Source: Trichostrongylus colubriformis (taxonomy: Eukaryota; Nematoda; Chromadorea; Rhabditida; Trichostrongylidae). From it: 64,000 bases of DNA. The notes under the pieces are model-generated. The model ran no database searches, was not told where the DNA came from, and saw only the letters and a program-made list of their open reading frames with translations. The position numbers and the translations under genes are program-made. Shown here in pieces: positions 44,376 through 55,953 of this stretch; the first letter of the stretch is position 1; each line of letters opens with the position of its first letter. The stretch spans positions 43,855,551 to 43,919,550 of the forward strand of contig OZ022260.1 in NCBI GenBank assembly GCA_963978905.1, in the 5' to 3' direction.

Positions 44376-46177
44376 AATTTGTGTTGCTCATCTCAAGAGG
44401 GTAGGCGTCATTTGTTTACGGGCTCTGCACGCGTTTACCATACGGCTTGAACCAAGATGCCTAGATTATCGCCTTCATGATCTGTTTATGCAAGCCCATT
44501 TTGAAAACTTTTTTTGCATAGAATAGATTGACTCCGCAAAGGAAACATTATAATACTTCAGAAACTATTCAGAAAAAAAGTACAAAAAAACTGAAATACT
44601 TTCGCAAAGTTTTGTAGTATATTTTGCAATATCAGTGCTTAGCACTTTCGTCAGGCCTGATGTTAGGCAGTTCTGATGGATTATTCGATATACGTGGTAT
44701 AGCAATAACGGGCGTAGAGCTGTCTCAGAAACACTTGCATGAACGCACCCTATCAGTCAGAGATCCTTTAGAGCCTGGTGAACCAAGCTATTCGCCCTAA
44801 TCCTTAAATATACTAATGCCTACATGAATGTCATGACATTTAGTAGGGGAGTGATCATGGAGTAACCAAGAAGCGATAACCGCTCCATTTCGAAGGACTT
44901 CAGTATTTTTCTTGCCTCGCGGGAATTTCCATGAGCGGAGCAGCTTTCTAAAGACACCGGAAGGTAGCAATTCGGGACTACGGTGAGACCTACCGTAATG
45001 CATGCGGTTTGTTATGTAGGTTGCAAACATTGCACACACGGCACCTTGCTAAGACGTTGATTGTGAATTCAATGAATTTTTTTTACGAAAACCTTTTTCT
45101 TAACCTTTCGCTTGTTCTCTCTTTCACTGTTTCACTCGATTGTTGCTGTCCAATTTTCCACTTTATTTAATCATTAATTTGATATGTCGAGTGACATGCC
45201 GTTACCAAGGGGCAACAAGAAGAATGCTGCAAAAAAAAAAAGAAAACAAAGAAAACAAAAAAGAAAAGCAAATAAAAAAACAAGTATGCAACCTATATGA
45301 AAGCATTAGGTGAATGGCTTCTTAAAGCAGAAAGCAGCTCAAGGGCTGAGGTTGCAGTACGCCTTTCGAGAAATGAACGCTCACCGGACTAGAAGATACA
45401 CTGTCGGTCTATGCTAATAAACATCTCCACACACCAGCGGCCGCGCCACAAGTCCTTCCAACTGAAACCTACACCAAACGGCTGTGATGCCCTTCCCCAC
45501 ATGAGGAGCTTCACTATCACTTACTTCACATCATCATGAATGAATCTTTCGGCTCACTTAAAGACACCGGAAGGGGGGCAACTTTGGCCTTTGGTAGAAC
45601 AGACGTAGTTCGAACGAGATTAAGTGGCCGCCATTGCACAAACTCGCCAATTTGACGCCTTGGCATGGTGCCAAGAGGAGATTTTCTATTATGAAGTTGG
45701 TTTTTCCTTTTACTTTTTCCTTTGTTCTTTCTTATATTGTTTTTGGATGTACTTACATGAACGCTAATGTAGTTGGGAATGGCTACTCCACAGCGCTGGG
45801 AGTCAGGTGCTACAAATAACGTTGACCCGCGGCCCGTTTCCTACAGCGGACAACTCGGAAAGTCAGTGTGTTGATGCGAATGGGATGCGAATACACACCG
45901 CAGCGTCACATTTTTGAATCCGGGTTTTTTCACCGATTATCGCTTCTAACCATCAGTGTTCGTTACAAAATGCCCATTTCTTTGCATCTTCCTCTTGCTT
46001 CGGACCCCTTCCAGTTCCTTTAAGGAGGAATGAGCGATTGTTGGGTATATTCCCTTGGAGAAACTAAAGCTGAGGTAACAGGACGGATTTGATACGGCTC
46101 TACGGTGTTCACCTAAACGTTTGCAAAAAGCCTCTTAGTCACTCCAACATAGTTTTATCCACGGCCTTAGCCTTCTA
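44376..46177. other. interval without a confident gene
   Basis: AAAGACACCGGAAGG at 44950 and 45560 marks a two-copy direct repeat with CTTTCTA/CTCACTT context. A purine-rich run (AAAGAAAACAAAGAAAAC) is at 45229-45270. No exon with both splice sites was found. Confidence 0.4.
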
Positions 46178-46371
46178 TCAGTTGAACCGTGTCCTGAAGC
46201 TGGCATATTTTGTGATCATAACAGTATCTACAACCTTCCCTGCCACACTGTTCCTTGTGATTTCTTGAATACGTGAAAAAAAAGATTTGATGGGAGATGA
46301 AAAACAGCTATAAAGCACTGAGTACTTCACCGTGCCGAAGGTGCTAATCATCGAAATAACGTAGAAGGCTG
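46178..46371 (-). CDS. candidate terminal exon of a multi-pass membrane protein (GPCR TM7-like)
   Basis: A strong acceptor (CAAGTTTTCAG) opens a 63-residue frame ending at TGA. It starts AFYVISMISTFGTVKYSVLY, then SCFSSPIKSFF and a polar tail (RIQEITRNSVAGKVV). A hydrophobic helix ending LYSCFSSPIKSFF resembles TM7 and helix 8 of nematode peptide GPCRs (pattern x-Y-x-x-FSSxxKxxF), although no NP precedes it. An upstream exon should lie above 46371 on the minus strand; none was joined. The codon pattern is convincing; the receptor assignment is not certain. Confidence 0.45.
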
Positions 46372-46764
46372 CTGAAAACTTGTGATTTTTTTCAACTTTT
46401 TGAGGTTTTTGAATAAACTCATATTGTTGTTTGCACATTCAGCTAATCGTGAGAATCAAAACTGCGCTACACTAACTAGGGAAGGTATTTTACTTCCCAT
46501 GGAACTTTGAAATGAGACCCAGGGGGATCGATAGAGCTTCGAACGCTGATTATAACTGTGAAAACCAAAATTGCTACCCGGCATTCTGAAGCAAGTTACG
46601 ATGGGTCAAAGTTTGCCTGTGAGACCTCATTGGCGAGGCACTTTGCCATCAGACGGTTTGCCGAAATGGCCATTTGCAATGAGACACATACCACTGTACG
46701 CGCTTTTAAATGCTGATCTCAAATCTGTATTCAGAATCTGTCAAACAATTACCTGAATGAAGTT

Positions 46765-47067
46765 ATGAAGATTTTTCTGAAAAAAAAGAATGATACCATT
46801 TCATGGTATGTTTGGGAGCCCACAGCGCGCGAGCCATACGTTTTCACGCAAAACCAGTGTGATTTTCGTGTTCAGAGGATCAAATTACCCTACGGGACAA
46901 GTTTTCAGCCAATTCGAGAATTTGACCAAATTTCGGAAAAATTGATGGGCTATTGGCTGGCAACTCATTTAACAAAGGAGAAGTCGTTGACCCTTGCCCA
47001 GCAAGCCCTTATTTGGCGCTTGTTACGTGCGTTTAGTGTGATGGGCAAGTGTGATAGGTATGTTTAG
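46765..47067 (+). CDS. uncharacterised frame inside a TIR element
   Basis: ATG-initiated, 100 codons, wholly between the two terminal repeats of the 46475-47566 element. Segments: ISWYVWEPTAREPYVFTQNQ and LPYGTSFQPIREFDQISEKL. No DDE-type or other transposase motif is visible. It may be a decayed fragment or chance; conservation in other copies would decide. Confidence 0.25.
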   Translation: MKIFLKKKNDTISWYVWEPTAREPYVFTQNQCDFRVQRIKLPYGTSFQPIREFDQISEKLMGYWLATHLTKEKSLTLAQQALIWRLLRAFSVMGKCDRYV

Positions 47068-47289
47068 GTTATCTTGTTCAGCTTGCAGGATTTTTTGTGG
47101 AAGGAAGTTCAAAGAACTCCTACTTAACCCCTGGCCACCCAAAATTTTCCGAAGTTTGGCCAAAAACTGGATCCGGCTGGAAATTTGCACAGAGGGGTAA
47201 TTCGACCCCCTGCGCGCGAATGTCGTACAAGGAAACGTTTAGAAGTGAAAGAAAAGCGCTCACTGACAATGAAACACAAAATGCAAAAG

Positions 47290-47362
47290 AAGCCGCACCG
47301 GCGGGAAGCAAACCCACGACCTCACGCCTGCGGAACCGGGGCACTACCATTAAGCCCCGAGG
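47290..47362 (-). repeat. tRNA-like stretch inside the 46475-47566 element
   Basis: On the minus strand GGGGCTTAATGGTAGTGCC is an A-box-like D-arm and GTGGGTTTGCTTCCCGC a B-box T-arm with a 5-base stem. The acceptor ends do not pair well, so this is a tRNA-derived piece captured in the element. Confidence 0.45.
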
Positions 47363-47566
47363 CCACTACTGGCTCTGCGCTAGTCATGCTGATGACGAAA
47401 CACCTCGCCATTGAGATGTCACAGGCAAACTTTGAGCCATCGTAACTCGCTTCAGAATGCCAGGTAGCAATTTTGGTTTTCACAGTTATAATCAGCGTTC
47501 GAAGCTCTATCGATCCCCCCGGGTCTCATTTCAAAGTTCCATGGGAAGTAAAATACCTTCCCTAGT

Positions 47567-48720
47567 AAGAGAAAGTAAACCGTTTGGCAGTGTCCCTACA
47601 GTACATACCACACCTAATTTCTGGTCATTAGACGTTTTATGATCGATTAACAGTCGCAAACCGTCAGGTACGCAGAAATTAGGAGCGATAATTTATATGT
47701 CAACAGTCTATGATGAAGAAGCACATTGTTGTGGAAACAAAAAAATATTTATAGAAGTTGCAGGTTTACCGCAGAGAAGCAAAGTCCATCTTTGCAGGTT
47801 TACCGCAAAGTTTGTAAACTGGTGTGTAAATTGATAATTGTGAAGCGGCTCCCGCCAATGTTTGCTGCTAGGATTAAATGACAATGCCTTCCGAAAACAG
47901 ATAAGCTGCACTGTCGTTATCATTTAGAAGGATAGAGCTGTGATCGCAGTGTATTAATTAAGAAAGCAAACAATGCCACCGGAGACCAGGGTAAGATTTG
48001 CGTGGAGAGGAAATTAGCTAATGCAGTTTTGATCTAATTTTTCCTTTCTGAACATGTGGCATAGTTTCAGTAATAGCCAAACAGCGGCATCGCAGATCCC
48101 GCGGACAAAATTCGGCCTCATGAGCCTAAAGGAAATCACGACCGTTTGAAGAAAATTACTTTGGAATTTTAAACAGAATTTCCAGCAAGAGAACTACAGC
48201 ACCATCAGGCAAACCGAGCGCTCACGAATTGAAGGAAGGAAGTTATTACAAAAGTAAGAAGTGGAAAGTAGTGCTATTTTCTTCACAATTCCAAGACTCG
48301 AGAAAGCTATAGCGTCTTGTAAAACGGTCAAATTTAGTAGAAGAAAGATCACGTCCCGCTGAGGTCGCCGCGACGCTGCCGCGTGGATTGGTTCGCTACT
48401 GGCATTTAGCGAGGATAGCGTTTTGCTAATTTTTATCCCAGAGTAAAGATAAATGGGTGTTGTAGGGAGGTTCATTTTTTTGAAGGGTAGGGGTTGATAT
48501 TTTTCGAAAATTCCCTTTGACACGACGCCTGATCTTCACTAAAACATTTCCAAACACTCCCAGCAGTATGAACCCTTTTTCTCTCAGAGAGCCAAATACG
48601 ACGAGCGCTTGACACCGGAGATCATTACTTGCATAGGAATAAGTCGAGGAAAGATCGTGTCTGGTAGTGTGAGCAAGACTTTTCAGCGAGCTGTTCACTA
48701 AACGTGATATCATACCTATA
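47567..48720. other. interval without recognised genes
   Basis: GCAGGTTTACCGCA occurs at 47759 and again at 47796, a short direct repeat. The minus-strand frames at 47708-48779 have no consistent splice support. Confidence 0.4.
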
Positions 48721-49467
48721 CAGGGGGTGCCAAAAAAAAAGTAATTTTGTCTCCTCCACTTTCGACCCCATTTAGCCAAACTACAGTAAATTCTATTGAG
48801 GTATTCTCATCCCCAGAAGCAAGAGCAGACCTAACTTCATCACTATACTCCGTGGCAGCCTCCTGCACGAGCAGGAACGGGAGCAAGGAAAGACTGAACA
48901 AGATGTATCACCTCAACTGGGCAAAATCCGAATTTTCTTCGCCCTCTTTCACAACCTTGCTGACGTCCGTTCAATCTGGGTACCTAAGGGGATTCATACC
49001 GGACGGTGTTCTTTAACATTGCGTTTTTCCCGGGTTCCCAGCGCCCTTCGTTTCCAAGAGCCAAAACGTTCCCCTACCACTGAAACCCCTCCGGAGGCGG
49101 ATTTGAGGCATGAAAATGATACTTTGGATCATAGCAGCCTTGTCCAAGCAGCAGGGGCTCTGTGACTTCCAAGAACCGAAGGGCCAACCCTCAGGAAGCT
49201 TCCCACAAAAGACCTACCACGGAGCTTGGCTCCACTGTTTTTAGCGAATTTTTAAATGTAGGTACTCCGAAGCCCGACTGCGCCGAATGAAACCTCCATA
49301 TTTTTATGAACATGAACGTGAGTAGCCACAGCTTGTTCCTACTTTTAGAGGAACATTTTGGGAATGTTTTGCCCCAATACCTTTATCTCTTTCGTTTCCC
49401 TACGTTTTGTAAAATTGGCAGATGTGAGCCGTGGGCAAAATTACTTTTTTTTTTTTGGCACCCCCTG
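48721..49467. mobile_element. 747-base MITE with CAGGGGGTGCC ends at TA
   Basis: TIRs CAGGGGGTGCCAAAAAAAAA and the inverse of TTTTTTTTTTGGCACCCCCTG are each flanked by TA. Interior stretches (GCGGATTTGAGGCATGAAAA, CTTTGGATCATAGCAGC, GGGGCT, GTGACTTCCA) match 61501-62161 in the opposite orientation. No transposase. Confidence 0.82.
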
Positions 49468-49525
49468 TATAATAAACCAGGAGTTTGGTGTGTTCGTACG
49501 GATGTTTGTGTGTCTGTCCACCTTT

Positions 49526-49548
49526 GGTTTAATTACCTTAAGTTTGAG
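49526..49548 (+). other. SL1-like leader sequence followed by GT
   Basis: GGTTTAATTACCTTAAGTTTGAG, shown here as GGTTTAATTACC then TTAAGTTTGAG, differs from the 22-base nematode SL1 leader by about one insertion and one substitution, and is followed directly by GTACAA, as the leader in an SL RNA gene is followed by its donor. There is no Sm-binding site or SL RNA body after it, and the sequence from about 49552 onward belongs to a dispersed repeat shared with 3345-3420. It is a relic or coincidence rather than a working SL RNA gene. Confidence 0.35.
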
Positions 49549-50099
49549 GTACAAGGGCATGGCCTACGGACTTGGGTGCGTGGCGAGGGTGAGAGTGTGT
49601 GGCGGGGTGAGAGGGTTCGATACACGCGCTCATTTTGCATGCTTCCATATGTGACGCGCAGTAGTGTGCGCCAGCCCAACTGGTGTGGGTAAAAACAAAG
49701 CAGACGGCAACATCAACAGTTACAAACTAGAGGGTCACAAGCTACCATAAGAATATTTTTCCAATGATTACGTATGGCGATATTAGCGCTGTGAACCGGG
49801 ATACCACTGGAAAGAGAACGGAAGAGCTTCCGCTATTGCAGCTACTGCAGTTACATGAGTAGTCAGTCTTTGCAGTATTCACTCTCTCTCCAATTGAATA
49901 ATTAAGGGAAAGTGGTCTAGCTGGCTTCATAAATAGAAAGACCGAGATCTGAGGATGAGGACGACAAGGAAGTATAGTCAAAATTAAGGCATCAACAAAG
50001 AGCACCGAAAGATCAAAGGTTAAAGGAATTTCGCGAACTCCTCTCGCTTGAGTTGCAAGCGCTGCCTCGATATGACGACTTTTTACAAGCAATTTCCTA

Positions 50100-53000
50100 C
50101 ATTTGCACTTCCTTGTTCACGACACGAGCACTTCTGATGCCACACAAGGAAAGATTTCAAGCAGACAGAGTTTTACGAAGGATAAATTTCTAAGGAGCAC
50201 AGAGCGTGGTCGAAGGAAATTTAAGACATCAAAAACGTTAATAGTCAGATAATAGCTGCGCCGGTTCGGAAGCCGATCTCTTGTGAGGAAGTAATGACGT
50301 ACTTCGAAAGGCCATGTGTTCAGTGGGAGCCGAAAAAACCACCATCTAACAAGTCCGATTGCCTACCACAATCGGACAACAACGTAGAGAATGAGCAGAG
50401 CTGATTTAGCTCATGTTTATTCGTCTACATCAATCAAATTTACTGATTGAAAGACATCCAAAACAGAATGTTCCATCAGCATCCAGCATCACTCATATAC
50501 ACAAAGATACAGAGAGGACGAAATGTAGTCACAATGGCAACCACAAGGAAAATTAGGATTGGTAACACATGTCTCTGCAAGTGAACACTCGACTTCAGAA
50601 GAGAGGGTTGCTATCAAAACTCGCAAGCGGGCCCTTTGCAAGGAGGCCTTTATCGCGATGTCGCTGCGCTGCGTTCCGGGTGTGTGCAGCTATGACGGAG
50701 AATCGCGTGGCCGCTCGCGGCGAGCGGCTCGGCGGGTGCGAGTACCAGTGGCAGGGCATGGCAGCCTTCAAGTGAGGCAGTGTGGCATGGGTGCAGGAGG
50801 CAGTATGGCATGGGTGGAAGTGCAGAGGTGACGCAGCCACGCTCTGCCGGGCTCCCAAGGGCAATCGTATTCGCAAGTCGTGCGATGCCGCCGCGAGTGC
50901 GACGCCGCGAAAAGAATTTTCTGACATAAGTGCACACATCCCTGCGTTCCACGCTGCCTCGCATCCGCTGGGCGAGTTGTTACGAGGGCGCGGCAAAGTT
51001 AGTGTTCGTATCTGGCGCTCCGCAGCTGGTGATGTAGAAGGAAGGGGAAGATTAGAAGAATAAGGCTCCGTTTTCCTCTACTTCTTTGTTTTCTGTTTTC
51101 TCTATTGCACTATACCCCTAACGATGAAGATACTGGGAGGGGCAAATATGGCAGATTAAGGAACGATTGCAGAATGTTAAACTGGTGGTGCACAGCAGTG
51201 TAACAGTAAAGAAAGGCTGATAAAATGGCGAAAGGCACGAAAATTAGAAGTCTAGGCTCTCCCCTTCTCATTCCATTTCATTCACTTCCCTCTACATCAC
51301 TGGTCGGTAGAATGGATGTAGACGGGCGAGGGTAAGTCAGTCCACCGCGAAGTCGTCCCACCCTTGCGGCAGCTCCATCGTAGGATGACGTGCACGTGCT
51401 CCGACGAGAGTTTAAAGAGCTGAGATCATCATTGTTGCGTGGCTGGCAATTCACTATGGAAAGACGAAATTCTTTTTCAGACTTCAAATATCTTCTCCAG
51501 GCTAAAACTTTATATTACGGACTTCTACAATGATCAGCTTGAGCGACCTGACCCTCACCATCCATAGAAACACTCGTCAAACAACTCTCTCCGCGGTGCA
51601 TGCGTGGCACCCCTACTCGCAGTGCTGCGGGATCGTGATAAAACCCAAAGTCGCGCTTTTTCAACGCGATTTTCGGCACACATCAGCTGTTCTGGGTGGA
51701 AAATTTGATGTGAAAAATACGCTTTCTCAGTTCTCATTTTTCCTTACTTCTGGCGGTGTCTTCGAATTGAATGGTATCACAGATGCACGCATAGCAGAAT
51801 TAATTACAACATCCTTCTAAAGTCAGTGATAGGGGTAATGTGAGTGATAAGGAATCGCTAAAATGAGTCATTAACTCAAAAACTTCGGGTCTAGGGAGCC
51901 TATCTGCGTCAAAATCCGCCGCAAAAGGCGCTGTGGCAGAAGCGGCCTTTTTTATCTCCAGCCGCCTCTCTTGGCTCGGTCCGCCTCCCAGCGACGAGCA
52001 TCCCTGTTTGGCTGGGGTGGAGGGGCCAAAGAGGTGCGGCGGGGCCTTTAAAGAGAAGGTCTTCAGGAAGATCATCTATAAAACGAGGCAGTGCATAGGA
52101 AGACACTATGATATCTTTCGAATACAGTGGAAACGGCCGGGGCTAAGCATCCTCCCACCCAAAGAACTCTACTTACACTAGTCTTTTGGCTTTGTTCAAA
52201 ACCTCACATAAAGGAAAGTGTCTAAAAGCGGCCAATGAATGCGAGGCCAAGTTACTAATTCTTTTCTACACTGGCGGTGAAAGTGACTTCACTGCGAATC
52301 TCTAGCCGATCTCTGGTCGAATAAGGCTCACCTGGTAATTGAATGATTTCCCCAAAGAAGGTCTAAAATTGAGTTCACAGCGAAAACAAAACGTCGCTAT
52401 GCATAAACATTCCATGCCTGAGATATCGTGGGGTGGAAAATTTCTTGGAAAACATCACCCTTTCTTTCTGATCGACGCATCCGAGACCTCTTTATTTGTC
52501 CCAGGAAAAGGTCCAATGGAAAACCATGGCATTGCAACTCATTGGCGACCTTTTTTTTCAGCTAACCGCACAAAATTTTACTCGACGTGCGCGGGTGCGA
52601 GGAATGGTTGACTGGGTTCCCAGGCTACAATACCCTCGGGGACGAGGGGTCTCCGGTACTGACCTGAACATGTTACACACAGTACACCATGTAAAAGAGG
52701 ATTCTTTCCGGCTTCACGGAAGAGGAAGCTTCACTTGTGAGCAAGCAAATGCTCGCGATCGATAAGTACCAAACCTGAACGTAATACACAAGGTCGTGAA
52801 AACTAAAAGTGTAACATTTTTCCGCTGAGGCTAATGTGCTTAATTGGGCAGTGGGCACCCAATTTGCTTTCAAATGGAAAACATGGAAAAGGAAGAGAAG
52901 GGGTAAGTGCCCCGGAGCACTCGAAGAGAAAGCTTGAGTAGCCACCTGGTAAGGCCTAAATGACACCTGTGACGGGTAGTGTGCAAGTGTTCTAACCAGC

Positions 53001-53204
53001 AATCCAGGAGGTCAGGTCACCGGTGTTGTGAGGGGGGTAGTTCCGTAGCGAAACGACGACATTGACTTTCTTGTGAGACTAAAACATTGTATTACGGTCT
53101 GCTACAGTAGCTAGCTTCCACCTTCATCATTGATCGTATAAGTTTTCAGTTAGAATTGTATTCAATGGGAGATCCCCTAACTTGATCATTTGAACGAATC
53201 GTGA
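50100..53204. other. repeat-rich interval without a confident gene
   Basis: Positions 50590-51060 carry family A/R-like and GTCGAATTTTCG-related GC-rich blocks (GAGTGCGACGCCGCGAAAAG, GCGGCGAGCGGCTCGG). Positions 51260-51440 and 51880-52080 are GC-rich repeats. Open frames on both strands here arise from these. Positions 52100-53200 show nothing recognisable. Confidence 0.4.
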
Positions 53205-53480
53205 GCTTTTATGTTAGCCATGTATTTATGTTGTATTTGCCTAATGTGGGCTGCATGCAAAGTTTCACGCGGAATATGTAAATCTGAGTAAGATACAGCT
53301 TAACAAAGTTGCGACCGGGTGGGCGGTATCTTAGCCGGCCGGGTGGGCGGTATCTTATCTGTATCTTAGCCGAATTCTCACTTTTTCGCGTGAAACTTCG
53401 CATGCGGCCCACATTAGGCAAATACAACATAAATATAAGGATAACAAGGGAACTAAATTTTCTGTGGGCGTTTTTTAAGT
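53205..53480. mobile_element. shortened relative of the palindromic MITE at 42918
   Basis: Left arm TTTATGTTGTATTTGCCTAAT and right arm ATTAGGCAAATACAACATAAA are inverted; GGTGGGCGGTATCTTAGCC is tandemly duplicated in the loop (53317-53360). Confidence 0.65.
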
Positions 53481-54639
53481 AACAAATATCCAACTTGAGT
53501 ACATACAATTACCTACACGAAGATCTGCCTTTATTCTTCAACCCTTATCTTTGACATAAGTAGCCCAGCTACGTAACCAGGATCTTGAAATTGGTAGTGA
53601 ATCAATCGTCTCGTGAAGAAAATCCACTTATGGGTGACCGGACCCCACACTAATCACCGGAACACTTGCAACACACCCTCAAATGACGTCATTCGCTCAC
53701 TTTAGGTCCAGCTTGACAACGATATATTTGCGTTTGGCTACCTTGCTGTCCCAAACTCATACCGAGAGCGGCATGTAAAGGAATACCAAATGGGCATAGC
53801 CTATGACTCGATACCTATATAATCTCCGATGGGATTATCGATGGTTAGTAATGGACTAAACGTAGTTAGACAACGGCAAGCGATGGTAAATGCTGAACTG
53901 TTTGTTGTAAAAATACAAGAACATCCATGATTCACATGGAAAAAAGATCAGTGAGTATGACACCGTTCGAAAGCCAAAAATGAGTGTCACTCAAGTGCGA
54001 TGGGATCTCGCGAGTTGTACCCTCGTGACTCCGTCGCAATAGACTGATATCCGATCCGAAGTGGGGAAGATAATCCCGAGCAAGGCACTGCGCACACACA
54101 TGCAACCTAAAAGCACTGAACATAGTTTATGGCTGCCTTGCTTGAAAATTGAAAATGCTGCCTTGAATGAGAGAAGAGTGCCCTACAAACATTCAATAGT
54201 TTGTTCTATTCACTTCAGATAGGCATACATATTTGCAGAACATAGTGTGAGCAAAACTTTAAACAACTGTGGAGTAGGGTCCAGCGGGAGCTTAAGTGTC
54301 TTTATCTCCATTTCCTTCTCATGAGACTTTGTTAGGATTACTACAATCACGAAACCCCGCACATCGCGCCAAGCATTTACCAAACCAAACTTGAATAGCT
54401 GATGGCAGTATGAGGCTCATCAGGCTCATAAGGTGTGAAAAAAAACTGAAACTTGTTGATGCAAAGTAAAATTTGGCAAATGCAGAGTCATACGAAAAGC
54501 ATAATAAAAACTGGAAGGAGAAATTCGGCAGATCGCAAAATATGAAAGTAGGGGCGCTCCGTGACAAGAAGGGGAAGAACGAAATAAAACGGCAAAAAAC
54601 ATGATTAATAGGAACGTGAGTACCCGTTTTGTCCTTCGC

Positions 54640-54860
54640 GTCCTCCTGCATCACTAGGCGCGGGAGTGGGGGTAGAGGGTCAAGGGGATAAATTCTGGCT
54701 GTGAAAGCCGGCTGCGAACGTTTTGCGCCTTCGCGCCGATTCCCCCGGCGAATGCGTGGTAGCACCGCGACTCGCCCTCCTGTGAGATCGTGAAAGACCT
54801 CAACACGCGATTTTTCCGATGCGAGTTTCGCCACGCACAACCTCTCCCAAAGTAGCTTTA
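54640..54860 (+). repeat. GC-rich dispersed repeat, family A
   Basis: CATCACTAGGCGCGG, CTGCGAACGTTTTGCGCC, GTGAGATCGTGAAAGACCTC and GCGAGTTTCGCCACGCACAA give the family order. It ends about 10 bases before the large inverted repeat begins. It accounts for much of a 209-codon minus-strand frame at 54319-54948, which is not a gene. Confidence 0.6.
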
Positions 54861-54944
54861 TTTTCAGAGGGTATACAATACCGCTCACATTTTTTGAAAA
54901 ATCGACGGTGGGCGACGTATTAAACGGCACAAACCGTCGCACCG

Positions 54945-55718
54945 TCATAACTTCGTTGAAAATGGATAAAATGGGAAAAAATTAGAAGCGTTAGATTCGT
55001 CTCGATGTGTCGAGATGTCTAATTTTGATAAGTAGGTCACCAGCTTCTCAGTAAAAGCTGCAAAGATTTCTTTAATTTTACCCTTAGGCAAGACTCTGAC
55101 GTGTTTCGGCTTGCATTCGCATGCTCGATTGTTACTCGCCCATGTTCTGCACAAACATCATTTTTTAGTGATTTATCTTCAAGTTTCAGGATACTTTTCA
55201 GCACGAAGTTTCCACGACATTTTCGAGAGTTTTTGAGCTCATTTCGTCAGAGTCGATGGACAAATTGAGGAGAAAACTCACCTATCACAGACTACTGGTT
55301 ACGTACTGCAAGAATTACCTTGACTTCCGAATTACAGGCAAGCGCTTCTTCTGTGATGAGGCTTCAAACATCGGTGAACGGCATACTTTGAACGCTGAAT
55401 AATTCCTCTTCTCTTTCCTGAAATAACATTTTGATCAATGAAAATCGCATAAGGTTTTCGAATACAACATCCTACACTTCCAGAAAATGAAAGCGGCATT
55501 CAAACAATGCACAGAATCATGAATTTAAAAAGAGTGTTAATTGCACATGAAAGTATGAATGTGGACGTACACTAATTAATTTCAAACGAAACTTATACTG
55601 ATGTATTCAGTGTCAAAAGTGCTGTTCATCGGTATAAAGATCATCTCACTGCGAAAGTTTTGAACTTTTACCATTGTTCTTGTATTCTTTTCAAGCGTTG
55701 TCGGCTCCAACGCCGCAT
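54945..55718 (-). CDS. left copy of an inverted duplicate small gene (about 115 aa)
   Basis: Exons 55718-55672, 55417-55319 and 55146-54945 join in phase from an ATG. Donors are TG followed by GTAAAAG and CAAG followed by GTAATTC; acceptors are TTATTTCAG and TTTGTGCAG. The product starts MRRWSRQRLKRIQEQW, continues KEKRNYSAFKVCRSPMFE, SSQKKRLPVIRKS, a cysteine pair (ACECKPKHVRV), and KEIFAAFTEKLVTYLSKLD. It is basic, with no signal peptide. Exons 1 and 2 are identical to the right copy. The C-terminus differs: a small deletion relative to the right arm removes the early stop and extends the frame by about 21 codons (STHRDESNASNFFPFYPF). I recognise no family. An antisense frame across exon 2 and intron 2 is also open and is listed separately. 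Confidence 0.5.
55190..55402 (+). CDS. antisense open frame in the left arm, alternative gene candidate
   Basis: After an acceptor-like AAGTTTCAG, 70 codons are open to a TAA and look protein-like: DTFQHEVSTTFSRVFELISS, ESMDKLRRKLTYHRLLVTY and KNYLDFRITGKRFFCDEAS. It lies antisense to exon 2 and intron 2 of the minus-strand model; the mirror copy is on the minus strand at about 57042-56823. Only one of the two overlapping models is likely to be real. No upstream exon was found, so I rank it below the spliced model. Confidence 0.3.
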   Translation, partial: DTFQHEVSTTFSRVFELISSESMDKLRRKLTYHRLLVTYCKNYLDFRITGKRFFCDEASNIGERHTLNAE

Positions 55719-55953
55719 GCTGACCCCTTAATTACTGTGCAACGCTCAGCACAGATGAGGTCAGTAATACCTCGCGGTATTATCACATCACATGAATGCA
55801 CACTATTGACCTTCAGGACCGCCTACTATTCTTACTCAGTGATCCCCACATTCCCCTTCTTTCCAGGAGACTGGAGGGCCAGATTGCTTTAATAACCGGT
55901 CGGAAGGAAGCAGTAGCACACAACTGACTACGAACACACGTTTGCAAATGTTA

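Larger units (their letters stand above)
46475..47566. mobile_element. 1.09-kb element with about 165-base terminal inverted repeats
   Basis: Left arm 46475-46641 and right arm 47402-47566 are inverted copies (ACTAGGGAAGGTATTTTACT, CATGGAACTTTGAAATGAGA, ATTATAACTGTGAAAACCAA). The interior holds a 100-codon plus-strand frame (46765-47067, with GYWLATHLTKEKSLTLAQQA) of no family I know, and a minus-strand tRNA-like stretch at 47290-47362. Flanking target duplications are not clear. Confidence 0.7.

Noticed and set aside
49526..49640. Functional SL1 RNA gene
   Set aside because: No Sm-binding site or SL RNA stem-loops follow the leader; the downstream sequence is a dispersed repeat.
49306..49692. 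128-codon plus-strand frame
   Set aside because: It crosses the right end of a MITE and a dispersed repeat; no coding signature or splice sites.
54319..54948. 209-codon minus-strand open frame, one of the longest in the window
   Set aside because: It crosses the family A repeat (54640-54860) and the border of the giant inverted repeat, has a phenylalanine/serine-rich low-complexity end, and no splice or start context.
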